NCBI RefSeq assembly: GCF_037975245.1
Contig: NC_092564.1
Span: forward strand, 28,070,984 to 28,134,983
Direction: 5' to 3'
DNA: 64,000 nt
Source: Apostichopus japonicus
Taxonomy: Eukaryota > Echinodermata > Holothuroidea > Aspidochirotida > Stichopodidae
The position numbers were made by a program, and so were the translations under genes. The notes under the pieces were generated by a model that worked only from the letters and a program-made list of their open reading frames with translations, did not search any database and was not told the origin of the DNA. Shown piece by piece: positions 52,480 to 64,000 of the stretch; positions within the stretch are counted from its first letter, which is position 1; each line of letters begins with the position of its first letter.

Positions 52480-55400
52480 GATATTAACAAAAACAAATTT
52501 CAAATGTTATTTACCATGGGAGTGGAGTGACCACTGCGAATAGCTGAGATGTGGTCAATTAAACAATGAAGGATCAAAATGACAAGTAACAAAATAGAAA
52601 TGTCAGACAAGAATTATTTCCCATGAATTACCTTGTTATCTATTACCCATAAATTTATACATGCATTGATTCATTTCATCTTTTTTTATATCTCTCCTGA
52701 ATAATGTTAATAATACTAATATTAATAACTTGTAATAATAAGAAATCATATTAAAACAAATCCTTAAACCTAAGAAGAAAAAGAGTTTAAAGTAAAATTT
52801 ATAAAGTTGTTCTAAAGAGAGAAAAAGGTATGGTAACTGAATAAGAGCATGGAAAAATTATTGCAAAGTAAACAATGAATTTACTGAGGCATAGAAAGCT
52901 CATGATATTAAGAGCAGATCTTCAACATATTAATAAATTTCTAATTTCTTTATGGATATAATACTAGGCTTAAAATAAAATATGATGAGTATGGTACACA
53001 GATACATCTATCTTAATCTTGTATTAAAACAAAACAGGACATCACAATTGGTTGACAAATCACAGAATATTACAATCATTGAAACATGAGCCATGTCTCC
53101 AGTGTGTGCGTGTGTGTGAATTATGTGTTGTTCATATGCAACATGTGAGAAGTTTATGTGTGGGGATTGACAAGAATGAAAGCTGTTTCTTGAGACTAGA
53201 ACAGTTTTTCAAATTTGGCAAAACTAACAGAAACACTCTACCTTTATAATCAAGCAAACTGCTTACATCCAACCTGAAACTCAATTCCCCGGCCTCTCTT
53301 TGTCCTTTCGAATCATAAATTTTGATTTAGGGGTTGCATAAATACCTTTGTTTACAGTCATTAAAGGTAGTCAGTATAGGCCCCAATTACAGCACGCTAT
53401 AATTAAGCACGCTATAATTAATAGAAGTTTTCAAAAAATACATTCCTGGAGGTCTTTACTCTCCAAATTGTTCTCAGACATTGGTTACAGACATTGGTTC
53501 GTCTTAGTGGACCCCTCCCCTACGTCTGGGAGTAATTTGGAGATTCCCTTTGGACCTTTTTTTATTAGCAATTTGTAGCAAATTTTCTGGATAGCTTTCT
53601 AGGCTGCTGCTGACCTTCAAGCAATCTCACCAAAATCTCCCAGAATGCAATGCATACTGGTTACCAGTTGCATTTATAAAGGCAGCAAATCTGATAAAAT
53701 TCTGACAAGTACACTAGCAAAGAAACACCAGCTCTGAGTGATACCAATAAATGCAGGCTCAGATTGCGAGAAGTTTGTCATCATAGTACAACGCAATGGC
53801 AAACCACAACCATTGCAAACAAGTAGGAAGAGTAGCTACATATGTGCAAAAAAAATTGTTAATTTATGCTGAAATTAATTGATTCAATTCACAGTGAGCT
53901 GAATATATGGCATTTTAATGTGATCAACAAGTGCTTGATTTACGCTATATTATGAGCCATTTGCAAATGATACCACATTATGAAATGGTACCAAGGTTGT
54001 GATAACATCATAATAATTGGCTGTTTTTCGGGGAATGTAAGCACTGATAGCATGAAGTATCTTGGCAGTTTGTAGGGTAGACTAATTACCTTTCTGGGGT
54101 GATCTCTGCTTTCTTATTAATTATCCTGCAATTATAATATTGTATTGGCAAAACTGTTCTTGGCATCAAAGTTTCTTGCGGTGCTAAACTTATTCAAGAG
54201 TTCTTTTTTTCATGACAAGAATGCAGCTGCCCCATACTTGCACCTTTAAAAGTTTATGACTGAACAAAACTGACCGATATGATTCAAAATATTTGAAACA
54301 AAAAATGTGTAAATAATACTAAATATAGAATTTATCTGATAAAGTGACGATAAGTCACATATGGAAAGTGTATCAAGTATAAACGTAATTTTCAGAAGTT
54401 CTTTTTCCTTTTTCTTTTTAAAAAATTATGATAATCATAACAATAAGGTTGAACAACTCTATTAATTCTTAAAATATACACAGAAAAAGCAACACAAACA
54501 AAATGGTTCTACAAATAGTATTCTGAACAAGGCTTAATATTATCAACTATTGAGCACCAACTTATATTTAATAGAGTTATGGAAAAATAAGTTGGAAAAA
54601 CCTATAAAAAATGAAACTAATAAGAGACAAGATGTTCATGTAACAAGACACTGCACGTGCTAGCAATTTCTATATTAAAATTCACTTTCAAGTTATATTA
54701 ATTCAAGGAGATGGAGCTATTAGCATGATACTGGATCAATCATATTCCAAGTAGTAAAGAACTGGTGCAGGATAAATAAGATAGATGGTATAATTGATAC
54801 TTGATACGTATAATAGCCACAACATTACATATAATACCAACACCACAGGGGACCCTACACGAACGATTTAACTGCGATTAAGATAAAAGAAATATATTAA
54901 AAAAACTATGGATAGATCTAAATATGGGAAGATAATATACAGACATGATTCCTTCCTTGTAGAGGAGATATTTGTCTACAAGTTGGCCAAAATCTCTTAT
55001 TCTTGTGCTTGATCAATTATTGGAAGAGCTTGGCTTGTGCATCTGAATACATTATATATATAAAGTAGACTTATTTAGTAACAGCAAAATTCTCATATCA
55101 AAGTGTGCTGGTCTGCTCACAGAAGGATAACAAACAGATAAAATAAGATACAGTTACAGGCAGATAAGTCTACAAGTAGAAGCTATAGATGAGATATCAT
55201 GCAGGAAATACAAAGGGGTATTGTAATACTCAAAGGAACAAAGAAAAACAAACAAAGGACAGCTATGAACTCCAAACAAAGGACAGCTTTGTTCATTTTA
55301 CTTGTACTAGAGAATACACTTGTAGCATTCTACTCGAATTTTGAAAGCCAAACGAGGTTTTTTTTTTCACCCTCTAAATATTACATCTCAGTTTGTATTA

Positions 55401-57834
55401 CAAAGAAAAACGTTTAATTTCCATAAAGTTATCACATGTTCTGATTAAAGTCACAATAAATATACATCATAAGATTATATAATAAATAAAGAGTCAATAG
55501 AATATAAAAGATCTATATCTTGGAAGACCAGCTCTCCAGTGTAAATTAAAAAGAAATAGGTTTTTGAAAAGATCCCAGAAATATGAAAATAAAACTCCAA
55601 AAAACAAAGTATAACCTGAAACCAACTACCTCAGAGCCAGCTGACAACACTCTCACTGTAGCACACTCTATTTTCACTAAAGCTCCCTCTATTTTCACTA
55701 TAGCGCCCTCGCACACAGAGAGAAAGAGAGAGACACCACCTTGGAAGCATTTCCATAAATAGTATGTTCATGAAAACACAGATAGTGAGGGTAAAGACAA
55801 TTATTCAAATAGATAATGATAGTAATAATCAAAATAAAAGATACCGTAGTGATGGGAATCAAGACATGATGTCAAGGATATAAAAGGGAAAAAAATGATC
55901 TAACAGACAGCGAAGAGCTGATTATAAGAGATATTTCTAAATATTGAAAAGGTCTGCTTTTTCAAGGGTCTGTTTTAACACAGTTGTAACATAAACACAT
56001 CCAAACTTGTTGAAATTATCGACAGTTATAGTTTTTTAATAAAAAAACAAAACCGAAACCATGTTGGATAGAGGTGTGTTTATGTACAAGGTTATGCTAG
56101 CAAACAAATGAAAATTTCAGATTCAAAATAAGATGTGAGAATATTTTCTTCAAAAATTCCCTTCTGCAAAGAAATGGATGATTTGCTGGCAATGATTTCC
56201 AAACAGGGGACCACACAACTGTTTTTAATCGAAATATAATTCCACAATTTAATTTTTTATTCTCTGTTCATTAGAAACCTGAGCTGTGAAATAATAAAAT
56301 AAAAAAAAGAAGATTTTTAGTTACAAGAGAAGTTTCAAAACCATCACATTGACACCAGAGGGAAGGTTTCGATATTCTACAAAACTGAGTAACCACTTGT
56401 CCCATTCGTCTATCTTTGAGTACTTCATGGACATGAATCACAAACTGTTATTTGACAAACCATAAACTCACAAACAGTGGAACAAAATTTTAATCCTAAG
56501 CCATTAGTGACTGTTGTAGGTCAGGGGATTCACCACATTCCCTGAGATGAAATAATCATGTTGCAACTTTCTGAAACATTCCCAACTTACTGAAACATTT
56601 TCCAAGTAGATTACAGACTCTTTGTATTCTGTGGCTGTCAAATTAGACTTGAAGATCGTCGTTACAGCTTCTCACTTCTTCTTAATCTTACATTCTTGGA
56701 TAAGGTTTTATACTCAGGGTAACTATTAACCTTTCAACCCCATTAAGCAATCTTTATGCTTTATCTCCTAAGCAAAATGTATTTAGCTAGGATAGTTTCA
56801 ATATGTATTCAATTTTCCAGAATTTGTGTCTTGATGGCAATTAAAGATTACCTAATTGGCCATGGCATGTACCGATCGTATGGGATTATCTTATGCCATG
56901 TACTGATCATTTAGCTTTGGATGGCATCTACCGATCATCTGGTGTTTGATGCCACACATCGATCATCGAATGTTTGATATTATGTACCAATCATCTAGTT
57001 TTGGGTTTGTATTTAACCAAAAAATTGTGATGGTTTACTTAGCTTTTAGCCGGTAATGTTATTCCTTCTTCCACAACATTCATTAAACACCAAATTAGTT
57101 CTCGCTTTGTTCTGGTTCAGTTCATCTTACTTTGATGTACAAAAACTGATCTTCTCTCTCAAATTTATGCCATTTTTCTCCCAAAATGTGAGTATAACAT
57201 TCAAATCACTTCAAGGCTGCAAAGCCAGCCTATCATAATCCTCTCCTAGATTAATTCAGAGTAAAACTTGATTTCAAGGTTCTGTGAAATGAAATGTGAT
57301 GCATATTTATAAATCAACGCTAGCATCGAATGATGTATTCTGTGACAATACTTACTTTCTTCCACATCATGGCTATAGCTATCATGTACAGTACTGTACA
57401 AACTGACTCTCTCTATTTTGATTTTTCTTTTTCCTGGCATTTTACCTTTTTCATATCTCTTTTTCATTTAAACATAGAAAGAATCTTCTCTAATTTCCAG
57501 ACATTGCACTAAAAACAATTTGGTTATACAGACAACCATCAATAAGATGCCTCTCCTATTATTCAAGTTTCTTCTTTTTTGTCACTTCTATCCTCTCAAT
57601 ATATCGGTAGAGAATCATAGAGATTAAATAAATTTCTGCATTTACACCATCCAATTAACTATTACTTGCTCCCTACATGGGCAGTGCAGTACTATTATAA
57701 ACTCTGCAAATCTTTTTGACACCTTTCCTCAACCTCTTTTTCCTTTTTCTTTCATCATGTTTTTCTCTGTTGCTTTTTCCCCCTATCCTCTTGCACCAGA
57801 GTTGTTCATTTATGGATGTACATCATCGACTCCA
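52480..57834. other. AT-rich stretch, probable intergenic or 3'-UTR of the kinase gene
   Basis: No exon, TIR element or tRNA is recognised. The proximal part (towards 57834) would contain the 3'-UTR of diacylglycerol kinase. A TTAA-MITE-like end (AAAGGTAGTCAGTATAGGCC) is seen near 53363. Degenerate 36-bp repeats around CATGTACCGATCAT occur at 56865-56990. Confidence 0.45.
56860..57000. repeat. Degenerate tandem repeat, about 36-bp unit
   Basis: Four copies of a unit like GATGCCATGTACCGATCATCTGG, decaying toward 57000. Confidence 0.65.
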
Positions 57835-57984
57835 TCACAAATCTGTACTGCTGGGATCTCCTATCAACGCAGACCTTTCGTCGCTACTGTCTCTTCTGCT
57901 GAAAAATCTCCGGATTTTATTGAAACTCTGTTTGGGAGGCGGCCCTCGCAGCATTGGAGTGCTGTTCTTGTGGGTAATGTTAAT
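57835..57984 (-). CDS. DGK: DGK last exon
   Basis: After TTTCTCTACCCTCCAG it codes [18 protein letters not shown], then [12 protein letters not shown], ending S-S-T-D-L-stop (TGA at 57835-57837). The T-H-K-N-x-x-P-M-L pattern is typical of type I DGK. The longer plus-strand frame over the same bases is antisense. Confidence 0.95.
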   Translation of the reverse strand: MNITHKNSTPMLRGPPPKQSFNKIRRFFSRRDSSDERSALIGDPSSTDL

Positions 57985-60900
57985 CTGGAGGGTAGAGAAA
58001 GATGACAATCAATTGCAACATTTTTATAGGAAGATGGTAGGTAGACCTGCAAGGGAATTTCTGTTACTTTTTGTCCATGACACATTATTGATGTCTCAAC
58101 TAGGCTCCGTTGTTATTAAGAGAACTGAATCCACTTACATCCGGTAGATCTCAGTCTTAAAGTGATATGGAGATTTTGAAGCAAGCAAGGCACAGGAGGT
58201 GGGAGTGAGACTCTTAGAATGCCAAACCATTAAAACTAAACAGCTAAGCTTCTGTTTTCATGATGCTCTTCTGAAGCCAGGGTATTCAAAGTGGTGTATA
58301 CCACTAACACAGCCTTAATCTACCACAAACTCAGCCTTAATCTACCACAAACTCAACCTTAATCTACCATTAACACAGCCTTAATCTACCACAAACTCAG
58401 CCTTAATCTACTACTAACACAGCCTTAATCTACCACACCTCCTTCACAGCAGATATGACTAAACTGGTCTGCTTCGGATCTAGTTATCGGGGCTAAAGCA
58501 ATGAAGCTTTTATCGTTAATCTCTCAGGCTGATTACCAACTGATAAACCGAACTAAAACACTTTGAATGAGACAAACTACTAGCTTATAAACAAACTGTC
58601 ACTTGCGTAAATTTGATTTTGATTTGAATTGTTATAATAAAAAGTTGACAGATATTCAATCCTCCCACTTTTCTAATTGCTCTTGCTATCCTCTTTCATT
58701 ACGGAGCAGTGTATAAATGTCTTGCTGTTCCTCTTGAATACTCCAAGTAATTTGAGAAATAAAAGTAACATCATAACTGAAATGTGGTTGAAACCAAGGT
58801 TAACTGTTGATACTCACAGTGCATGGTGGTTGAAGCCATGGTTCACCATCAATCTGCATAGGAAATCTTTTCCTGGTCCTTATTGTTACCGTGGAACATT
58901 GTGCTAATCTTTTCCCTGAGGAGCGAATACCGGCCTTCACTTGACCAGCATGGAGGGCATTTTCAATTCCAATAACCTCGATGAGCTTGTCTCCTATAGC
59001 TGTGAGGGGGTAAACACATTATAAAGGTCACAAGGTACATCTCATTATTGTCTGGAATGTTTGTCAGTTTCCTATTTCTCCTTGCAGGATCCCCACGCCC
59101 CTCACCGATACCAGTCACATCTCACATCTTAAATCATTCTCCACTGTACTAACTGAAGACCTAGTTGAAAGCATAGCTTTCGAAAGCATAACAATTACAA
59201 AGGATACATATGTTGTATATATACACTATATTCTATACATGCAGTACAAAATTGTTCACCTTGCTACAACTTCCATTCAGTCCCTCCAGATCTTTTTTTC
59301 CATCTATTTTATGTTTTGACAAGCAGAGCAAGTACTTTTTTAAAATCTTGAAGGTCATTGTTTGGCCAAATTCTCTACTTTTAAATTGCCATATCAGTCA
59401 GGATGATTCAGTTAGCAATGACATATTTCATAAAGCTACCAGCTTAATATTACTATTAATAAATTCCTACAACAATCATATTAAATCTCTATAGAATCAG
59501 CAGAATTTCTTCCTAAAACATAAAATCTGAGTAAAATGGTAGTAATGTTGAGAATGCTTCTGACATGGTCTAGATAGATACTCGGTTAATACTCACACTG
59601 CTCGGCAAACATGAGGTCCACATCAGACTGGGTAATACCACTTGAGGAATGACTGTCTCCTTCTCTCCGCCTCTGTACCCGTTTAGCCAGCTTCCTGCGC
59701 TTTTTCTCGCTCGGGGTATCTCCCCAGATATTTGAGCCACCGTAGATGCTTGGGATGTTCAGGATGGCGATACCTTCCATGGGCGCACCACTGCCGAGAT
59801 CTAACGACACGTTGTCACACTGTAAATGGGAACAAGCGACGTATGCAAAGAAAATTCTTGTAAAAAACTAGGACAGAGTGGGTTCTGCCAATATCATGAC
59901 GAGAAAGAATACAAACAGGTACTAGAATTACCATGGGTACCGGGATGAAATGAGGGGAGAAGGGGGGGGGGAAGGAAAACAAAGTAATATCATACAGATC
60001 AAATTCACAGCTTAACAGACAAACCAAAAATAACAAATTAACATCACCATGAAAATTAACTGATACATAATCAAACATTGTATAGCAGCACACAACTAAC
60101 GCAGTTATCATTCTTGATTTTATTTACGTCAATCATGCTACTAAGTTAAAAATTAATACCTACCAGACACATCTTGATGGGGAGGGGAGGGAGAGCACAT
60201 GCAGTAGTGGGGGAGGGGTACAGGATGGAGAGTGGGAGGTGGGTATGCAGACAGCAAATGGAATCTATATACAGAGCTCTATTGGCATCTTATGACTTTA
60301 CTGATCAAGATATATCTGTCTGATGATATGAGGTATCTTACTCAAGCAACTAGTTTCAATGTTGATATTTATGGTTTAAACTGATGCTCTTGGTGCAATA
60401 ATGGTTACTTCAATCATCCACTTGCCAATAAAGGGATATTGCTTCAAAGCACTGTTTACATTAACAAATATGCTGTAATAAAATAAAAATTTTATGGCCC
60501 AAATCTTCTCTTTGCATCGTTACACCAATAGGGAAGGTTGTATTAGTTTGGTAATAGCCCAAAGTGTGTTTACGACACAGCGGACTTTGCCACCAAAATT
60601 TAGCGAGTGCACACCCCTGCATAATAATATCTGTATTGAAATATAAGCCTGCATATAACCCAAATAGAATCACTGAGATACTTTGAAAGGAATCATTGGC
60701 AATCGAAAAATGAAATGGGTGTTACTTTTAACATTAAAGATGAAGTCCCTAATGTGAATGGTAATAAAACCGTTTTTCCATGCTTTCTTTCAGGGAGAAG
60801 TTTTGAGATGTCCCATTTGAACAAATGATTTATGCTTCTCAAAAAGTAATTCATTGTAAAGGAAATTCATAGCAAAACAGTTGATATAAAAAGTCCTGAA

Positions 60901-63900
60901 GGCTGAATTGAAATTACAGAATGCCACAAATTTATACTGGTATAGCTCATCTGTGTTATTTTCCTCTGTGGGAATTTCTGTCTGTGATGGCAGCAATGTC
61001 AGTATCCATTACAGAGACAAACAAACCAGTGGTTTTAATTACAATTTACATTATTCCAAATGTCAGCTGTTAGTAAAATGTGATTTCAGACTGCTGCCTA
61101 CACCAAACTCTGACAATCACCCATAACTACTATAACACCTACTCTCGATCCAGAATTTTAAGGAAGGTGTGAGGCCCTGGGGTTATTGTAGGGGGCCCCC
61201 AGAAATAAATATTTTACATGCCAACTGATGCTTTCTTTGGCATATTTAGGATATAAATTACGTCTAATTAAGTCGACACACAAGCCAGTGCTAATACCTA
61301 CTAGTGCTAATAACTACTTTAATTTTTTGTGCAGAGACGAAAAAAAAACCCTCCCCCTTCACCAAGTTGTGTCCAATGACCCCCCCCTCCCATCTCCTTT
61401 CACCCCATTATTTCCTTACCTGACTCTCTTTTGCATTTAAACTCACCATTATATCAATATCTTCATGAAGGTTTCTACATGTTGCTTGAAAAGTTTCTGA
61501 AGTTCCAAACTCAAAGTACCAGAGTTTATTCTTAACCCTGCTGTTAAATCTCTCGGGATGTTTCTCCCTCATCATGTGGAATCGATGTGCAATTGAAGCA
61601 TCCTGTGAAAATAAAAAAGAGAGAACAACTTTGTTAAGTTTTAAAACTGTCTCATAAATCAATACACAAGTACTTGCAGACACAAAATATCACTTAAATG
61701 GGCAAGTTTGGTTCCGTTTTGGCATTAAAGGATGACATGCAGAGACTGCTTCAATACTTGGCGAGGCACTAACAGCACCAACCTCATCTACATATTACTA
61801 CTAACAGTTTCAACCTCATCTACATATTATTACTCACAGCAACAAACTCATCTACATATTACTACTAACAGCACCAACCTCATCTACATATTAATACCAA
61901 GTTAACAGCACCAACCTCATCTACATATTACTACTAACAGTGCCAACCTCATCTACATATTACTGCTACCAGCACCAACCTCATCTACATATTAATACTA
62001 ACGGTGCCAACCCCATCTACATGTTACTACTAACAGCACCAACCTCATCTACTTATTAATACTAACAGCACCAACCTCATCTACATATTACTACTAACAG
62101 CACCAACCTCATCTACATATTAATACTAACAGCACCAACCTCATCTACATATTAATACTAACAGTGCCAATCTCATCTACATATTACTACTAACAGTGCC
62201 AACCCCATCTACATGTTACTACTAGCAGTGCCAAGCTCGCCTACATATAACTCCTAACAGTGCCAACCTCATCTACATATCACTACCATAAATTAGACCA
62301 CACCCCTGCAAATTAAGATAAGATGATTTCATATCACAAAAATATCTCAATTTACCAATGTGTAGTATCAACCCTTTAAAACATATTACTTCCCTTTTAC
62401 AATACCAGCCCTGTACTACAAATGATGGTTAAAGGTGTTTACTTACGACACCAAATATCTGCATATTACAATGTACAGTGTCCACCTTTTACAACATATT
62501 ACTACCGTATACAACACCAGCCCTGTACTACAAGTGATGGTTAAAGGTGTTTACTTACAACACCAAATATCTGCATATTACAATGTACACCAAACCCTCT
62601 ACTCCAAGTGATGGTTAAAGGTGTTTACTTACAACACCACATATCTGCATATTACAATGTACAGTGTCCACCTTTTACAACATATTACTACAGTATACAA
62701 CACCAGCCCTGTACTACAAGTGATGGTTAAAGGTGTTTACTTACAACACCAAATATCTGCATATTACAATATACAGTGTCCACCTTTTACAACATATTAC
62801 TACCGTATACAACACCAGCCTTGTACTACAAGTGATGGTTAAAGGTGTTTACTTACAACACCAAATATCTGCATATTACAATGTACAGTGTCCACCTTTT
62901 ACAACATATTACTACCGTATACAACACCAGCCCTGTACTACAAGTGATGGTTAAAGGTGTTTACTTACAACACCAAATATCTGCATATTACAATGTACAC
63001 CAAACCCTCTACTCCAAGTGATGGTTAAAGGTGTTTACTTACAACACCAAATATCTGCATATTACAATGTACAGTGTCCACCTTTTACAACATATTACTA
63101 CAGTATACAACACCAGCCCTGTACTACAAGTGATGGTTAAAGGTGTTTACTTACAACACCAAATATCTGCATATTACAATATACAGTGTCCACCTTTTAC
63201 AACATATTACTACCGTATACAACACCAGCCTTGTACTACAAGTGATGGTTAAAGGTGTTTACTTACAACACCAAATATCTGCATATTACAATGTACAGTG
63301 TCCACCTTTTACAACATATTACTACCATATACAACACCAGCCCTGTACTACAAGTGATGGTTAAAGGTGTTTACTTACAACACCAAATATCTGCATATTA
63401 CAATGTACAGTGTCCACCTTTTACAACATATTACTACCATATACAACACCAGCTTGTACTACAAGTGATGGTTAAAGGTGTTTACTTACAACACCAAATA
63501 TCTGCATATTACAATGTACAGTGTCCACCTTCTACCTTTTACAACATATTACTACCATATACAACACCAGCCCTGTACTACAAGTGATGGTTAAAGGTGT
63601 TTACTTACAACACCAAATATCTGCATATTACAATATACAGTGCCCACCTTTTACAACATATTACTACCATATGCAACACCAGCCCTGTACTACAAGTGAT
63701 GGTTAAAGGTGTTTACTTACAACACCAAATATCTGCATATTACAATGTACAGTGTCCACCTTTTACAACATATTACTACCATATACAACACAAGCCCTGT
63801 ACTACAAGTGATGGTTAAAGATGTATACTTACAACACCAATGGAAAAGTAGTTGTTGATGATATTATATGGTACTGGATCTCCTTGTTCCTCTGTTGATG

Positions 63901-64000
63901 TGGTACTAAACTCTATATGCCATCGGTCCAGGTCCACATTGGTGGCATCTTCTACGTCCATCAAGGTCTTACAGAGGTCACCCCCATCGTAACCTATGTC
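57835..64000 (-). CDS. DGK: Diacylglycerol kinase, C-terminal part (type I-like), 5'-partial in window
   Basis: Gene-level entry. Five exons with matching phases give about 292 residues covering the end of the catalytic domain and the whole accessory domain. The enzyme phosphorylates diacylglycerol to phosphatidic acid, ending diacylglycerol signalling at membranes. Diagnostic segments are [51 protein letters not shown], and [10 protein letters not shown]. The N-I-P-S-x-Y-G-G pattern and Q-I-D-G-E-P-W-x-Q favour the type I group (alpha, beta, gamma). A basic insert ([14 protein letters not shown]) lies between G-D and I-G-D-K, where type I proteins have a shorter charged stretch. Upstream exons (calcium-binding and C1 domains if type I) lie past the right edge. 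Confidence 0.96.
58300..58440. repeat. Tandem repeat, about 26-bp unit
   Basis: Five to six copies of a unit like CAGCCTTAATCTACCACAAA in a DGK intron. Confidence 0.88.
58818..58999 (-). CDS. DGK: DGK exon: accessory domain end
   Basis: Bounded by CCCTCACAG and TGCACT/GTGAGT. Codes [30 protein letters not shown], then [12 protein letters not shown]. Phases 1 in and 0 out agree with its neighbours. Confidence 0.97.
59000..59596. other. DGK intron
   Basis: No exon seen. A stem motif GTTGAAAGCATAGCTTTCGA-AAG lies near 59163, similar in design to those at 30.6 and 37.9 kb. Confidence 0.4.
59597..59819 (-). CDS. DGK: DGK exon: accessory domain core and basic insert
   Basis: Acceptor CCATTTACAG, donor GAGCAGT/GTGAGT (phase 1). 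Codes the family block ending G-G-S-N-I-W-G-D, then a basic stretch with four Lys/Arg clusters and a Ser-rich segment (S-H-S-S-S-G). The insert could serve as a localisation or phosphorylation site; this is inference. Confidence 0.96.
59820..61446. other. DGK intron, nothing recognised
   Basis: Contains homopolymer G and C runs (59955, 60180, 61380). No exon or bounded element found. Confidence 0.45.
61447..61602 (-). CDS. DGK: DGK exon: accessory domain start
   Basis: A 52-codon exon, phase 0 at both ends, after TTTTTTATTTTCACAG and before ATAATG/GTGAGT. Codes [28 protein letters not shown] and A-T-C-R-N-L-H-E-D, near-invariant in the family. Confidence 0.98.
61765..62285. repeat. Minisatellite, about 32-bp unit, roughly 16 copies
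   Basis: Tandem units of AACAGCACCAACCTCATCTA then CATATTACTACT, with small length and sequence variants, in a DGK intron. Confidence 0.95.
62400..63832. repeat. Minisatellite, about 112-bp unit, carrying copies of a 5' splice site
   Basis: About twelve units contain GGTGTTTACTTACAACACC, CATATTACAATGTACAGTG and ACAACATATTACTACC. Shortened units with CACCAAACCCTCTACTCCAA recur 410 bp apart (62587, 62997), giving a higher-order pattern. The array abuts the donor of the DGK exon at 63833, and each unit repeats the last exon bases plus the donor. Confidence 0.96.
63833..64000 (-). CDS. DGK: DGK exon: catalytic-domain end, runs off right edge
   Basis: 56 codons in the window, ending [10 protein letters not shown] at donor GTT/GTAAGT (phase 0). 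[16 protein letters not shown] and G-D-P-V-P-Y are typical of the region after the catalytic core. Confidence 0.97.

Noticed and set aside
57716-58147. 143-codon plus-strand frame
   Set aside because: It lies antisense to the DGK last exon and its intron, has no recognisable domain, and the minus strand has perfect family matches there.
62621-63818. Series of similar 73-codon frames repeated every 112 bp on the plus strand
   Set aside because: They are frames through the minisatellite, antisense to the DGK intron; the repetition is of DNA units, not of a gene family.
62400-63832. CRISPR-like regular array
   Set aside because: The host is a eukaryote, and whole units are repeated without unique spacers.

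Overview
This is a eukaryotic, animal nuclear window. Coding sequence is split into short exons with GT/AG junctions and long AT-rich introns, and transposable elements of many classes fill the introns. The protein families (FER/FES-type tyrosine kinase, type I-like diacylglycerol kinase, D-2-hydroxyacid dehydrogenase, Ig-domain surface protein) and the repeats (Ty3/gypsy, CR1/L2-like LINE, THAP/TTAA elements, hAT MITEs, tRNA-derived SINEs) suit a marine invertebrate deuterostome. An echinoderm is my guess, but the sequence alone does not fix the species.

Layout. (1) 1-13.2 kb, minus strand: the 3' part of a FER/FES-like kinase gene, from a coiled-coil region through SH2 to the kinase N-lobe, running off the left edge. 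It carries three separate lesions and may be a decaying copy or contain assembly errors. Its introns hold a THAP/TTAA transposon (4.8-6.6 kb), a hairpin locus (7.5 kb) and a broken LINE (8.8-11.8 kb). (2) 13.2-22.3 kb: no gene recognised; two palindrome-array elements, a hAT MITE, tRNA-derived SINEs with a giant (TATG)n tail, a TIR element carrying nuclear-receptor DR1 motifs, and a U2-snRNA-like sequence. (3) 22.4-23.3 kb, plus strand: a single-exon, two-Ig-domain surface protein with a TATA box. (4) 23.5-26.6 kb: a third palindrome-array element and DR1-type repeats. (5) 26.7-40.8 kb, minus strand: a complete ten-exon D-2-hydroxyacid dehydrogenase (337 residues when spliced, all phases matching). 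(6) 41.4-52.5 kb: an accessory block with SINEs, a TTAA MITE, a structurally complete Ty3/gypsy element with identical LTRs, and a 3.35-kb hAT composite inserted inside a SINE. (7) 52.5-57.8 kb: AT-rich, probably intergenic or 3'-UTR. (8) 57.8-64 kb, minus strand: the last five exons of a diacylglycerol kinase, running off the right edge, with two large minisatellites in its introns.

The host genes are unrelated in function: kinase signalling, lipid second-messenger removal, 2-keto acid metabolism and cell surface. Nothing suggests a gene cluster. The most unusual material is repetitive: three elements sharing the terminal signature ATGG-M-R-R-GCCAT around arrays of near-palindromic units; a minisatellite that has copied a genuine 5' splice site about twelve times; arrays with nuclear-receptor half-site pairs; and a small TIR element sitting inside a coding frame.
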